The notes: generated by a model not told the origin, from the sequence alone. A stretch of 64,000 nt of DNA from Riptortus pedestris (GCA_019009955.1 JADPXZ010000007.1:5590001-5654000), one strand, 5' to 3'. Counted from the first letter of the stretch, positions 1 through 12,747 are shown. Numbers and translations are program-made.

Positions 1-615
1 TACTCAACCGCAAAAAAACCGGACACTTCATATTTGCCGTATTAAAAGCTAATTTTCATCAATTTTCTTTATGTGGCTATTCTAGTTATTACAGAGAATT
101 TAGAGTCTAAGTCCATTGAACTAATCCCTTCAGGATTAGTAAACAATTAGATAAAACTCAGATTAGATTTATTTGTCGTCAAGTTGATCTATTCTAAACT
201 GTAAGTAGTTTTGTCGCACATTTAAACATCTTTAATTATTAACCGAGCATTTTCTTTAATTAATGTTTTATTTTTATTTCGGTCCAGAATAATGGCTCTT
301 TCAAACTTAGATGGAAGGCCGCAGCTTACGTTACATTGCCGAAACGCTTCGGCTAGCCAAGTCTACCATTCACTGTAATAGAAATGAAGAATAATTATTT
401 TTTTTAATGTGTTAATTTATCTTTTTCTTTTTTTTTATTTTGTATTTTTTTGTAAATAATCAATAAAAATTATTTACTTTTGGCAGATTTTGTTTAAATA
501 ACCTATAGATTAACCAATTATTTTAATTAAAAAGATTAATATACATATATATTAAGTATTTAACAAAATTATAAGACTAAATCTAAGTGTCCGGTTTTTT
601 TTGCGGTTGAGTGTA
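1..615 (-). mobile_element. Tc1/mariner-like MITE, copy 1
   Basis: The ends read CTCAACCGCAAAAAAACCGG at the left and its complement at 585-613, followed by TA, the target dinucleotide used by Tc1/mariner elements. The window edge cuts the first bases. The interior has no open transposase frame. It contains a conserved block (about 295-375, with GGCTAGCC and GGAAGGCCGCAGCTTACG) that recurs inverted at 1350-1440 and 62560-62640. I infer a non-autonomous element of about 615 bp; the superfamily call rests only on TIR and TA. Confidence 0.7.
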
Positions 616-1253
616 TATAAAATTGTAACCTCTGTCTGTACATAGATTTTTTTCGCGAAATTTCACGATAACTTTTCGTTTCACATGTCATAGACACCAT
701 AACTGCATTTTGTTTCTTTGGTGTCTGTTTGTTTGTTTGTTACCTTTTCACGCATAAACGGCTGAACCGAATTTTATGAAACTTGGTATGTATATTACGA
801 CTAACCCAACTTAGACTTTGGGCTCTGTTAATATTCTGTTAGACGAACAGGAGTGGGGGTTATAAGGGAAGCCAGAAATGAAAAATAGTGATATTTCGTT
901 TCCTATTGCTTTTTCAGCAAATATGCCCATAACAAAAGTTGTTATTTAGAGAAATTTGCTCACCTGGAAAAATTAATTCAAATTATAATATATTATTATA
1001 ATATTTTGTCCTTAATAATTTAAATCTATGCATAATGCACAGGAGACGGGAAATATGACAATTTGGAGAACAGTGAAGTCTTACATAAAAAATTAATTTT
1101 ATTATTAACAAATCCACAGCAACGACGGGTATTAACCCTAAACACTGGGACGGGTAAATGTCAAAATATTGTGCAAAGTAAAGCCTTGCCAAAAAAATAC
1201 CATCACCATTCAGCCTCAAATGAATTCCCGGGCGAAGCCGGCTATCTCAGCTA

Positions 1254-1254
<1 letters not shown>
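616..1254 (+). mobile_element. Non-autonomous Helitron (family 1)
   Basis: The 3' end shows a GC-rich hairpin (CCCGGGCGAAGCCGG, 1226-1240) followed about 10 nt later by CTAG at 1251-1254 and then T, the Helitron 3' signature. The body starts with text such as CGCATAAACGGCTGAACCG, common at insect Helitron 5' ends. Related copies end at 38189, 47313 and 52368. No Rep/helicase frame is present. The 5' boundary is uncertain because it abuts the MITE end. A (TA)n run follows directly at 1255-1287. Confidence 0.7.
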
Positions 1255-1289
<35 letters not shown>

Positions 1290-1290
<1 letters not shown>

Positions 1291-1719
1291 AAATAAAAAA
1301 AAGATAACACATTTTTAAAAAAAAAAATATTCTTCATTTTTATTCCAGTGAATGGTAGACTTGGCTAGCCGAAGCGTTTCGGCAATGTAACGTAAGCTGC
1401 GGCCTTCCATCTAAGTTTGAAAGAGCCATTATTCTGGACCGAAATAAAAATAAAACATTAATTAAAGAAAATGATCGGTCAATAATTAAAGATGTTTAAA
1501 TGTGCGAAAAACTACTTACAGTTTAGAATAGACCAACTTGAAGACAAATAAATCTAATCTGAGTTTTATCTAATTGTTTACTAATCCTGAAGGGATTAGT
1601 TCAATGGACTTAGACTCTAAATTCTCTGTAATAACTAGAATAGCCACATAAAGAAAATTGATGAAAATTAGCTTTTAATACGACAAAAATGAAGTGGCCG
1701 GTTTTTTTGCGGTTGAGTG
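1290..1719 (+). mobile_element. Tc1/mariner-like MITE, 5'-truncated copy
   Basis: This matches the right two thirds of the 62301-62921 copy and is inverted relative to copy 1. It ends in GCGGTTGAGTG followed by TA. Its left end is missing and replaced by the Helitron plus a (TA)n run, so the two MITE copies flank the Helitron in opposite orientation. Confidence 0.65.
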
Positions 1720-1739
1720 TATAACTTTTCTTATATAAA

Positions 1740-2050
1740 GGCGTTAAAAATTATAGCGGGAGTCAACAATTTTATTTGGCACACTCGGTATGTGTATTAG
1801 CACTATTGCCTTCATTATAATAAGCCATACCAACATTTCTAGGGACGGGCAGGAGTGGGGGTTATAAGGGAGGCCTGAAATTAAAAATAGCGATATTTTG
1901 TTTCCTATTGGTTTTTTAGCAAATATGCACATAACAGAAGTTGTTTATTTTGTTATTTAGAGTAACTTTTTTTGCATTCGCGTTTTTTGGTAAAATGAAG
2001 TAAACACGGGATATACGCTAAAACTATAGCGGGAGTCAATAATTTTATTA
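1740..2050 (+). repeat. Helitron-internal repeat units, about 1.5 copies
   Basis: The block contains the unit GCGGGAGTCAACAATTTTAT ... GACGGGCAGGAGTGGGGGTT ... CGATATTTTGTTTCC that is tandemly repeated at 50995-52010 and partly at 37080-37800. No Helitron end is seen here, so it is a fragment. Confidence 0.6.
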
Positions 2051-2930
2051 GTACTTATTTAAGTTTTTTAATGAATAAATATTATGAGAAAAGATTTTAT
2101 GTTTTTAGTCACATATGATAACTCTATATATGATTCGGATTAGTGAGGTTATATATCTCCGTCACCTCCTTCTCATTCAATTATTTCTCCTAGAAAATAA
2201 CATTGCTATTTATTTCCAATAGAAATGTAAACTATAAGAGCATTTCCGTTATTTAATCTGTATAATGTATTATTTAAACAAAGTCATGCTGAATTGGCAC
2301 AAGGAGTGATAGCTGAAGTTGTAGGGAAGCAAACTCTTTGATTTTGGTAATATATTATCTTATAATCTGATATTTTTCATGTTATTGAAACAAATATGTA
2401 ACCATCATAATATAATTAGACGTTAATGGTAATAATCGTTAAGACGAAAGACAATATGCGCTTTAAACTCGGAAATGATTTTAAAGTTATTACTTATTTT
2501 TGACAGGGTATAATACCTACGATCACTTCCCCTCGACTAGCTCTTTAAAAAATAAAATGAAATTATTTTGAGGGTTAATTACGATTATTTAAGAAGCCCA
2601 TTCAGGTAGTAGATAAATTATTAAGATTAGACTAGACTTTGAAATCAATAATTAAAGGAAAACAATGGGTTGATAGCTTTTATAAGTGCTGGAACGGAAA
2701 AACGACAGGAGGTTAAATGAGGTTAACTTAATTTCCCTTGTGAATTATGCTGGCATTCCTGGAAGTAAGATGTTTCCACTGGAGACCTTAAACCTATTAA
2801 TTTACGAATATACTCAATAATGTACAAAAACCTAAGAACCATGCTTAAGATTGTTCAGGTAGTAATACATTGTTTTACTTCAGCAAATTGTTTTACTTTT
2901 TTATTAAATGAAAGTTTTTCCTCAATATAT
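2051..2930. other. AT-rich stretch without recognised gene
   Basis: I see no exon-like frame, terminal repeat or tandem unit here. A short phrase near 2290-2320 (GCACAAGGAGTGA) recurs near 47812, inside a small Helitron-like fragment, so part of this is probably decayed mobile DNA. Confidence 0.4.
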
Positions 2931-3215
2931 ATATTATAAAATATATATATAATATTATATTATATATTAATATATATATATATATATATAAGTTATTATA
3001 TATGTTTTCGATTCGTATAGTGCAGCTATAAGAAGGCCGTTTATTTATTTGTTTCTGCATGTTCGATGTCAAGTTAGCATATCAACATGCATTTGGAGTG
3101 GACTACAATTAATTTTATTATACATAGATTATTTTCAAAACTATGATATATATATATCATCTTTATATATATAATAATATGATATAATATTATTATATAT
3201 ATATATATAAAGGAA
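2925..3215. repeat. (TA)n-rich simple sequence
   Basis: Several imperfect TA runs (2926-2992 and 3145-3210) surround a non-repetitive stretch. No other feature was seen. Confidence 0.7.
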
Positions 3216-3394
3216 TTAACAATAACAACGTTAAAAGTAAAGTAAAAAAACATATAATTAGAGAAAATTGATTAGTCTTAAAAAGAAAAAGAGGAAAGAA
3301 ATAATGGAATATATATAAATATTTTATAAGTATAGTAGTTGTATCTGCTGTAATAAGTATTCAAACCGAATAATTGTATCGAAAGCATGTTCTG

Positions 3395-4040
3395 CAACAA
3401 TATTTTAAAAGCATTAATAATTATTAATTTTAAAAAAAATAACTTGTCCTTCTTCTATTGGAAATTTGCCTTTTATTTTTTGGGGGTTTTTTTTGAGTTC
3501 AATGTCTTGTTTTAGTTTTAGTCGTTGGTTAGTCAGTAGTCTGCGATCGTATATTAAGTGTTTAGCTGTTTGTCGAGTCGAGATAATCACAGCGGCAAGT
3601 ATTGTTGTCTATTTAATTGTTGAATCGGTCGGTAGTAATGAATTTAGTGAACCAATGTAAAAGTCTTGTCTGTATGTATTCCGCTGTTGAAATATGTGTT
3701 AAATGTTTGCGAAATAAAAAGTTTTTAAATGCCCTCGTATAATTAGTTGCAGTCTATTGTTGTTGCCACTTTTCCGTTAGATGAGCTTTTAACATATGTT
3801 TTACGTGGCTTTGGAGATTTTATAATTGTAACATTCCGGTAATTGTGGTGAATCTTTTATTGAGTCAAGCAGACTTAGCAGTCTCAACTCGATCGGCCAA
3901 TTTCATTTCCAAAATTTAATCAGAATGTTCTTTAGCCCATGAAAAATATATGTTAATATGATTTAATTCTGCTATGAGTTCTCTGATTTGTGTTGTTAAT
4001 GGGTCATAGGTTGTACGGTTCCTTAGTTTTTGTATCGTTA
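3395..4040 (-). mobile_element. 5'-truncated non-LTR retrotransposon tail with RNase H remnant
   Basis: Read on the minus strand, the upstream part gives an RNase H-like string (FSWAKEH followed by GNE, 3900-3970), matching the WxxxH ... GNE pattern of LINE RNase H domains. The downstream part (3470-3640) gives the typical ORF2 C-terminal tail with TAKHLIYD and RLLTNQRLKLKQDIE, nearly identical to 45525-45808. Frames are broken by several stops and shifts. It is a dead 3' fragment; the I/R1-like clade is my inference from the presence of RNase H. Confidence 0.65.
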
Positions 4041-4354
4041 CTTTACTGTCGGTTTTCTGATTTGTGTTGTGTAAATTACAACACTAGATATAGTAAATAG
4101 TTTGCAATAAAATTAATATGTTATATTCTGATATATTTCAGTAATTGTTTTTATTTCGGGACTAGAATATTTCTATTTATCTCTCTGTTCAATTTAGCTC
4201 TGAAAGTTTGTCTTAGCTGTTTGTTTATTAAAAGCCCATCAGTACTTCAGTAATAAAACTAAAACTTAAATTTCATGTTCAACGCTTAAGATAATATTTG
4301 TTAATGACTGAAATTGGAGAAGAAATAGTGGGGGTATAGAAGGGGGAGGGCTTC

Positions 4355-4690
4355 AAAAATACCAAATATCTCCGTTATTATGAGTCTGAGAGTAAAATGT
4401 TATAGAACCAATCTTGTTGAACTATTGATGCTCTACAATTGTTGTTATATGCACTTTTTCTCTATAGTAAATATTAACCGAGATATTTGCATTTTTCATT
4501 AATAATGTTTTGCACAAAGTTAGCATCTCAGACCTAATCTATTTATTTTAGCCAAAAATTCCAAATATCTCCGTTATTATGAGCCTGAGAGTAAAATGTT
4601 ATAGAACCAATCTTGTTGAACTATTGATGCTCTACAATTGTTGTTATATGCACTTTTTCTCTATCGTAAATATTAACCGAGTTAATGAAT
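4355..4690 (+). repeat. A-module array, 2 copies
   Basis: Two copies of the A module start with ATATCTCCGTTATTATGAG and run through AACCAATCTTGTTGAACT and TGCACTTTTTCTCTAT to TAACCGAG(ATATT). Copies begin at about 4368 and 4565. The linker contains ATCTCAGACCTAATCTATTT, as in the other arrays. Confidence 0.85.
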
Positions 4691-4969
4691 ATTCACTTTC
4701 AAATATTGTTGACAACCTTAGGAAAGACAGGTTTCCTTTAAGGTAGGTTAGCCTTCTAGACTTCAAATTTCGAGCTACCTTAAATGTTAGTTCGACCAGC
4801 TCTATTTCTTCAATGGAACCTACGATTCAACTTCTCGGTTGGTTAATTTCTTATTGGGTTTACGTTTTATTAGCGTATTTAAGCCATTTTTGAAAATTTT
4901 CTTCAAATGTCCATCGATCCTAGTCAGGAGATGACGAAAATGAACTCCTTTCAAAACAATATATATTTT

Positions 4970-5580
4970 TTTCTGTAATGGTTGAATAATGGTAACATTA
5001 CTAAACTGAAATGAGTGAAGAAAGTGAAACATTTTGCAATAGAGTGAAGAAAGTAATCACTTTGTTCACAAGTGAAGAAAGTGAATTGCCTTCTTAATTA
5101 GTAATAAGTATAAATTAAAAAATAATTTGAAGTTGGAAATTAAATGCTTTTAAATGTTTCTTAACATTGTAAGAATTTATTTTAACAAAAAAAATTGAAA
5201 TGTGAATGAATTATTGGTGGAAATAATCAATATATTTTAAAATTTAAGTATAATAATAATTAGCTTCCTTGTTTATAACGTGCACTTGTTTATAACTGCA
5301 CTACTTGACAATCATCACTAGTTGTTTTATAACTATGCTTATAACCTGCCAACAACATACCATAATCTTGACAACATCCTAATTTTGTTCATATTCTGCT
5401 TAGATCTGATCATGTATTACACGATTACAGAAAAAATTTAATATTACACTCGTGACGAAAGTAGAATTTACAACTCTCGTCAAATTACCAGACTCGCTTC
5501 GCTCGTGTGGCTAAACGTTTCACTCGAGTTGGAAAATGATCTACTTTCGTCACTTGGATAAGAAATAACTATAACGCCCT
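4970..5580. repeat. Dispersed 600-bp repeat, copy 1
   Basis: This matches 23270-23995 over most of its length, including a run of AGTGAAGAAAGTGAA motifs (5010-5090). At the right end an inverted pair, GACGAAAGTAGAATTTACAA (5456) and a CTACTTTCGTCA end (5540-5552), encloses about 85 bp. No coding frame is visible. It could be a small DNA transposon or a solo terminal region. Confidence 0.6.
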
Positions 5581-5689
5581 AGCGGTCACAATTTTTGTTT
5601 GATCGTTACCAAACTCGGTATTTAGTCGTTTTATTCAAAAATAAGTATCAAGTTCGTTAACAGCTAAATTCATACAGAAGGAGAGTATA

Positions 5690-6200
5690 GGGTGAGGAAT
5701 TTCCAAAATTCTTCATATTTCCGTTTTTATACTTCGATTCGAAATATTGTATGGAAGGCTCAATTTGTTAATGGCACAAGTACAAACTGTGTGCTAAATG
5801 AATTTCCAAAATTTGAAATATTTCCTTTACTATGCGTCGGACCGAAAATATGTATATAACCAATCTTATTGCAAATATAAATTTCTGTAAATTTTGTTCC
5901 GTACATTTATTCTCTATCTTGAATATTAGCCGAGATATTTGCATTTTTCAGTTTTCATCCTCGAGCAAAGCCCCACTCCTGCTCGTGTCACATAAACAAT
6001 TCTTGAAACAAATCTGAAACAATATTTATAGTAAATTTAATTTGTAATAAGATTGGTTCTATACAATTTTTCGATCCGACGCATAGTAACGGAGATCCCT
6101 CCCCCTTTAGTTTTACATAAAACGTTTAAATACCGAGTTTGGTAACGATTAATCAAAAATTGCGACCGCTAGAGCGTTAAAAGTTTCAGTAGGGGTGAAT
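5690..6200. repeat. B-module copies in opposite orientations
   Basis: B modules carry ATATCTCCGTTA-like ends, the phrase GCGTCGGATCGAAAA, AACCAATCTTATTGCAAAT and CTCTATCTTGAATATT. A forward copy runs 5815-5950, and its 3' GAGCAAAGCCCCACTCCTGC is followed by a partial inverted copy at 6020-6100. The block closes with ACGATTAATCAAAAATTGCG, the border of the composite element. Confidence 0.75.
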
Positions 6201-6880
6201 TTCGAAAATTCCAAATATCTCCGTTATTATGAGTCTGAGAGTAAAATGTTATAGAACCAATCTTGTTGAACTATTGATGCTCTACAATTGTTGTTATATG
6301 CACTTTTTTTCTATCATAAATATTAACCTAGATATTAGCATTTTTCTTTTAATGTGTTGCACAAGGTAACTCTCTGAGACCTATTTTATTTTAGCTATTC
6401 ATAACAAAAATTCCAAATATCTCCGTTATTATGAGTCTGAGAGTAAAATGTTATAGAACCAATCTTGTTGAACTATTGATGCTCTACAATTGTTGTTATA
6501 TGCACTTTTTCTCTATCGTAAATATTAACCGAGATATTAGCGTTTTTCTTTAATAAAGTGTTGAACAAATATTGTATCTCAGACCTAATCTATTTATTTC
6601 AGCTATAATTCCAAATATCTCCGTTATTATGAGCCTGAGAGTAAAATGTTATAGAACCAATCTTGTTGAACTATTGATGCTCTACAATTGTTGTTATATG
6701 CACTTTTCCTCTATCGTAAATATTAACCGAGATATTAGCGTTTTTCTTTAATAAAGTCTTACTCAAGGTTCGAATCTCAGAACTAATCTAATTATTTTAG
6801 CTATTCGTAACATACAATTCGTAATTATCCGCCTGAGAATAAAATGTTATGAACCAATTTTTTGAAGTGTTGATGCTCTA
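6200..6880 (+). repeat. A-module array, 4 copies
   Basis: Copies start near 6218, 6415, 6612 and (degenerate) 6815, so the period is about 195-200 bp. Each contains GATGCTCTACAATTGTTGTT and the bracketing CTCCGTTA / TAACCGAGATATT motifs. The last copy has lost its bracket. Confidence 0.85.
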
Positions 6881-6999
6881 CAAACATTACAAATCCAGTT
6901 ATATATCTGTAAACCATGTAAAATCAAATATGTATTTGCATGTATCTCGTTTTCATGTTCCTCGAAAACAATATTTGGTATTTTAAGCTTGGAATAATG

Positions 7000-7520
7000 C
7001 GGTTTATAATATATGTATACAATATTGTTTATGTGACAAGAGCAGGAGTGGGGCTTTTTTTAAAGGATGAAAACTGAAAAATTCAGAATATTTTACAAAT
7101 ATGTTATACATACAGAAAACATTCGGAGGGAAAAGGACTTAATATTAAATTAAGTATTTTAATATTTAGTTTGTCTTTTATCCGACGCATAATAGTCATA
7201 TTAAGAATTTTTGAAATCTTTGAAAGTTTTAATTAGTTTTCCCTTTTATAGAATAACCGAGTTTGCTAACGATCAAACAAAAATTGCGACCACTAGAGCG
7301 TTAAAAGTTTCAGTAGGGGTGAATTTCGAAAATTCTTAATATCTCCGTTATTATGCGTCGGATCGAAAAATTGTACAGAACCAATCTTATTGCAAATTAA
7401 ATTTACTATAAATATTGTTATATACATTTATTCTCTATCTTGAATATTAGCCGAGATATTTGCATTTTTCTGTTTTCATCCTCGAGCAAAGCCCCACTCC
7501 TGCTCGTGCCACATAAACAA
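7000..7520. repeat. B modules and composite-element border
   Basis: The 7035-7200 part is a degraded reverse B module (GAGCAGGAGTGGGGCTTT, then TCCGACGCATAATA). The 7255-7510 part is ACGATCAAACAAAAATTGCG followed by a forward B module ending GAGCAAAGCCCCACTCCTGC. It abuts the intron end in front of the zinc-finger exon. Confidence 0.75.
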
Positions 7521-7576
7521 TTAGCTGTTATATCATGTAGTACATTATTTTAAATGCAATTATTTTTTGTTTCCAG

Positions 7577-8691
7577 GCGATCCTGGTGGACATTTGCCGT
7601 CGAGGAAATACGGGAAAAAGAAGAGATTTGAGCTGGAGTGTTTCCACTGCTCTACCATTTGCCCGAGTAGAAAGATACTCAAGTTTCATATTTTGGGCGC
7701 TCATTTCTACAGATTCGAGTACGACAAAAAAGCGGGCAATTTCCCTTGTAAAATGTGCGCGTATTCCGCAAAACAGAAGCACAATCTGAAAGCGCATTTT
7801 TTCGCTAGGCATTGCGCAATGAAGCCTTACTCTTGCGAGTGTTGTGAAATGATGTTTAGCACGGCGGGAAAATTGAAGAGGCATTTTCATGCTGTCCATC
7901 TTCGCGAGAGGCCTTTCGCGTGTAGGTTTTGCGATTATTGCGGCGCAAAGGAGGAGACTCTGCGCGCTCACGAGGCCGCAATGCATACGGGAGAGAAGAA
8001 GTACGAGTGCCAATATTGCGCTTATGCTACCCCGCACGACGCGCACTTGCGCAGGCACGTACTAGCAATGCACACTTCGGAAAAACCACTGCGATGCCCA
8101 CATTGCGCCTATTCTACAGTACAGAAGACTAACTTGAAAAAGCACGTGTTTCATAAGCATACCGAAGTGAAGCCTTTCCCGTGCCCGTTTTGCGACTACG
8201 GCGCAGTACAGAGCGGCCTATTGCGCAAGCATATTACCGCAAAACACTGCCCTAAAAAAATACTTTCTTGCGCACAGTGCGACTTCACTAGCTCACTGCC
8301 TAGCGCACTCAAAAAACACACTCTCACGAAACACTCGCCCGACTCTCAACTCCCGTGCGACTCTTGCGACTTTCTTGCGGCGCAACTCAGCGAGCTGATA
8401 GCTCACAAGAAAACGACCCACACCAAAAACCTGCTGCAGTGCTCGTTCTGCGCCTACGCAACGCCCTACGGGAACACTCTCAAGAAGCACATTCGCGCAA
8501 AACACACGCAAGAAAGGCCGCACTCGTGCCCGCATTGCGCCTACAGCGCAGTACAGTCGCACAATCTCAAGAGGCACATCCTAGCAATTCACTCGACGGA
8601 AAAACCTCACTCATGCCCAAAATGCCCGTACTCGACAACGCGACTAGATCGGCTCAGAAATCATACAGAGAAATGTAATGCTACTAATTGA
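7577..8691 (+). CDS. Terminal exon of a C2H2 zinc-finger protein (12 fingers)
   Basis: The exon starts after a good acceptor (TTTTTTGTTTCCAG, ending 7576) and is open for about 371 codons to TGA at 8689-8691. There is no upstream ATG in frame, so this is the last coding exon. It enters one base into a codon. Eleven C2H2 fingers and a final C2HC-like one are spaced about 28 residues apart, mostly CxxCxY/F...LxxHxxxxH. Examples are FPCKMCAYSAKQKHNLKAH, YECQYCAYATPHDAHLRRH and HSCPHCAYSAVQSHNLKRH. Linkers are HTxEKP-like in places (HTGEKKY, HTSEKPL). The last unit ends in HTEKC. Such arrays bind DNA, so a nuclear transcription factor is likely; the target is unknown. The exon is far more GC-rich than its surroundings, which supports real coding selection. 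It might be an alternative 3' exon of a lola-like locus, but no BTB exon is visible. Confidence 0.9.
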
Positions 8692-8710
8692 AATATATCC
8701 ATTAATTACC

Positions 8711-8716
8711 ATTAAA
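8711..8716 (+). promoter_or_regulatory. Possible poly(A) signal of the zinc-finger gene
   Basis: ATTAAA lies 20 nt after the stop codon, the commonest variant of AATAAA. It is the only candidate before the mobile element starting near 8757. If used, the 3' UTR would be very short. Confidence 0.35.
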
Positions 8717-8756
8717 AGTTTATATTAATTACCCATTAACCTAATCTATAAGTAAT

Positions 8757-10025
<1,269 letters not shown>

Positions 10026-10382
10026 GTTTATAATTTTTATTTTTTTTTCATTTATTTAATTTTTCTTGCCCCCCCCCTTCTATAGTTACATATTCATTTA
10101 TATTATTTTCATCGCCCTGATGTTTCCATATCGTACAATATCGTTTGGTTCATATATGACCCTGGCACACCATAAGTCCTCCAGGCAGGGGCAGCGTAAA
10201 CTAAGCAGATTTCCCACCGTGAATTTATACAATAGAGAAATTTTACATACGAGAGCCGCAACAGTTACTGATAACTGCCGGACTAGCTTTTGGTCGGGAC
10301 AACTCACTCGTTTAAACAAAACTCATTGAAATAAAAAAAAAACAGAACTCATTTAAATAAAAAAAAGGAAAAAAAGAAAAGG
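10026..10382. repeat. Spacer between inverted element G copies, with composite-element fragment
   Basis: The sequence 10185-10320 contains GCAGCGTAAACTAAGCAGAT, TATACAATAGAGAAAT and ACGAGAGCCGCAACAGTTAC. These are the right end of the composite AGCAGATTTCCC element, in reverse orientation. The rest is T-rich and A-rich filler. Confidence 0.55.
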
Positions 10383-11175
10383 CAGTCAGGGGTCTGCCGG
10401 TAGAAGTGAAAACTCCTTTAGCTTTGATCGCTCAGTTTTGGCATTGCTGAGAATTTTTTTTTTTTTTACGAAGTCTTATTTTAAAAATATTTTTAGTTAT
10501 TTATCAATAAGTAACAGTTATGTTCTATTTTACATGAAAAAATGAAATGACAAAAATAATAGTGATAAAAAAAAATAATGTACCACGAATTGTTTTATTT
10601 ATCAATATAAAATACTATACATAATTATTTCAGTTATTTTACATAAAAGAAAAAAATTACATTTCAGAATTATTACAAAAGCTTTACAAAAATAAGTTAA
10701 GTACACTCAGAAAAATCAATTTCTATCCATAATTTCAACAACTCTTGCACCATCATCACTGCCAGCATCATCACCAATTTCTAAAACTGATACAATCGGT
10801 ATATGGTAGCTAAAGTAGGATACAAACAGTTTCGATTCGAATTTATTTAAATATCGGAATTTATTTAAATATTCGAATTTATTTATTTAAATATTCGAAT
10901 TTATTTAAACTTCGGATTAAAATATCTATGAAAGTAAAAATGGTAGATATATAGTATCTGTGAACGAAATGATGCTGGTTTTGTCCTCTTTAAAATGGTA
11001 TGCGAACGAAAACTCTAGCTAATTTGGTTCAGGAGTTATGAAGAAAAGAAGCTCCTTTAGCTTTGAGTTGAGTACTAGCGGTGGCGGTGGCGGTGTCGCG
11101 ATTTCATACTTTTTTCCTCTCCCGCAAATGCTTCCTTACGGGCTGCACAACGTGCCTAAAGAAGTTTTCACTTCA
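10383..11175 (-). mobile_element. Element G, copy 2 (inverted, no GA tract)
   Basis: It begins CAGTCAGGGGTCTGCCGGTA and ends GAAGTTTTCACTTC. It is collinear with copy 1 read on the opposite strand, including TCATCACTGCCAGCATCATC (10752) and GTACTAGCGGTGGCGGTGGC (11070). Together the two copies form a 2.4-kb inverted repeat with a 357-bp spacer. Confidence 0.7.
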
Positions 11176-11194
11176 AAAAATTAAATTATTTATT

Positions 11195-11405
11195 AGCATG
11201 TCCACTTTTGCAACTGCTGCTAATCGGGACGGGTTATCTACAGGTAAGCCGCCATTTCTAGGCAGACTGCGATGCAGGATGTTATTGTAGGAATTATTGT
11301 CACTAAATAATTTCCCATTAACCCAGGCAGGGAATGCAACTCGCCACTCTAGGTTAGTCAGCTGAGATTAACGCCAACGCTGTAACTGACTTGGCTAACC
11401 TGAGC
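11195..11405 (-). mobile_element. tRNA-derived SINE, copy 1
   Basis: Read on the minus strand it starts GGCTCAGGTTAGCCAAGTCA. A decayed B-box-like GAGTTGCATTCCC follows, then the body ATGGGAAATTATTTAGTGAC and CTGTAGATAACCCGTCCCGA. Copies at 14052-14290 and 56009-56237 share this structure, and the last keeps a better B box (GAGTTCGATTC). Pol III transcription and tRNA origin are inferred from the box pattern. Confidence 0.65.
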
Positions 11406-11524
11406 CAATATAGTAATATCTAATAAATATCTTCTTTATTGGAAAGTATGAATAACTCTCTTAATATTAGAGCAACAACAAAAGTTCATATCACAACAAT
11501 TGTAGAGCATCAATAGTTCAACAA

Positions 11525-11800
11525 GATTGGTAACAATATAACAAAACCAAACTAAATAACGGAACGCAACTAAATAAAACTCGACTAAATGACATAACGC
11601 AACAATATAACAAAACACAACTAAATAACGTAACTCAACTACATAAAACTCGACTAAATAACAGAACGCAACAATATAACAAAACACAACTAAATAACGG
11701 AACGCAACTAAATAAAACTTAACTAAATAACAGAACGAAATCAAATAATAAAACAACGAAAAACAACAATAAACACAAAACAAAAAATAAAATAAATAAA
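11525..11800. repeat. Minisatellite of AACTAAATAAC-type units
   Basis: About 70-bp higher units, each built of AACGCAACTAAATAAAACTC and AACAATATAACAAAACACAA, are repeated roughly three to four times. The long minus-strand frame (11436-11783) is only this repeat read through and is not a gene. Confidence 0.75.
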
Positions 11801-12178
11801 CAAAAACAAAACATTAAATTCAAAAACAAAAAATTTTGTAAGGAAACTAGATAATTAAATACTATAAAGACTAATAAAATTACGTAAACAATTATATACT
11901 TTCAATGGATAAAAATTAAACTAAAATCCAATAAATATAAATTAGTATGTAAATAAAACGAAGATTTCTAACACCTAAAATATTTACAATCACATGCTCT
12001 CAGTTTCTTTATCTCACACACACAATTAGGGGGTCTTTTTTACTTAACACATGCCAGTGATTTAACTCATTATTATATCAATAACAGTGAAGATTTTTTG
12101 TTAACAATTGTTTATTTAAATATAACCAAGGTTTCTAGTAAACATGAATATAACCATAAATGAAATTAATAACATTTT

Positions 12179-12505
12179 TCATTGTGGAGGCCAATAGTTT
12201 CTCATTGATTCCAATATACATTCAAAAATGTCCCTATTTTCATATCTTCTCCTATATATAAATTCACAAAGATATGAATCAAACAAAGTTCTTCTAGTTC
12301 CACATTCGTTTTTGTTTCTTCTTTTTATACTAGCCCATAGCGACTCAATTCTTTGAGTGTGTGCACCTGTTTTTGGGTCAACAAAATTTTCACTATGATT
12401 GACAGTAAAATGTTTGTACCTCATTCCTGGAATTTTTTTCAAACCATTATATGACCTCCATAAATCTGAGTATATTGTTGTACCCGGTCGTATTGAATTT
12501 TACAA
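12179..12505 (-). pseudogene. Merlin transposase C-terminal part
   Basis: The minus-strand frame reads RPGTTIYSDLWRSYNGL, then FTVNHSENFVDPKTGAHTQ and IESLWASIKRR, and ends RNYWPPQ at 12179. These are hallmark strings of ISXO2-like DDE/DDN transposases: the IxSDxWxxY segment holds the second catalytic Asp, and the VNHSxxFVDPxTGAHTQxIE block follows it. The first catalytic Asp region is absent and this part is out of frame with the N-terminal remnant, so the protein cannot be active. Confidence 0.9.
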
Positions 12506-12747
12506 TGTAAACATTTCCTTAATGAAATTTTACAATGTTTAAACCATGTACCATTAAGCGCAGCAACGTATTGCCTACAACTTCTCATATTGCATTGATA
12601 AAATGGCGATCTAGTTTTGCTGAAATAAATCTTCATATAATGTCCTTTTTTACACTTTCTCTTTCTGTGAAGTACTCCATACTTCTGTAAATATTGAAAA
12701 GCTTTTTCTTCGGAATAGATCAACTTATTAAGTTTTAAAAGATTCAT
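12439..12747 (-). pseudogene. Merlin transposase N-terminal part
   Basis: A 102-codon frame starts MNLLKLNKLIYSEEKAFQYL and contains a zinc-ribbon-like stretch. Cysteines occur in RKCKKGH and then in YQCNMRSCRQYVAALNGTWF, as in the N-terminus of ISXO2/IS1595 transposases. After HCKIQYDRV it reads in the wrong frame. Comparison with the family length implies that roughly 100 residues, including the first catalytic Asp, were deleted where the two remnants meet. Confidence 0.85.

Noticed and set aside
7528..8058. Minus-strand 176-codon ORF and other frames over the zinc-finger exon
   Set aside because: Shadows of the zinc-finger frame, which has regular Cys/His spacing and an acceptor site.
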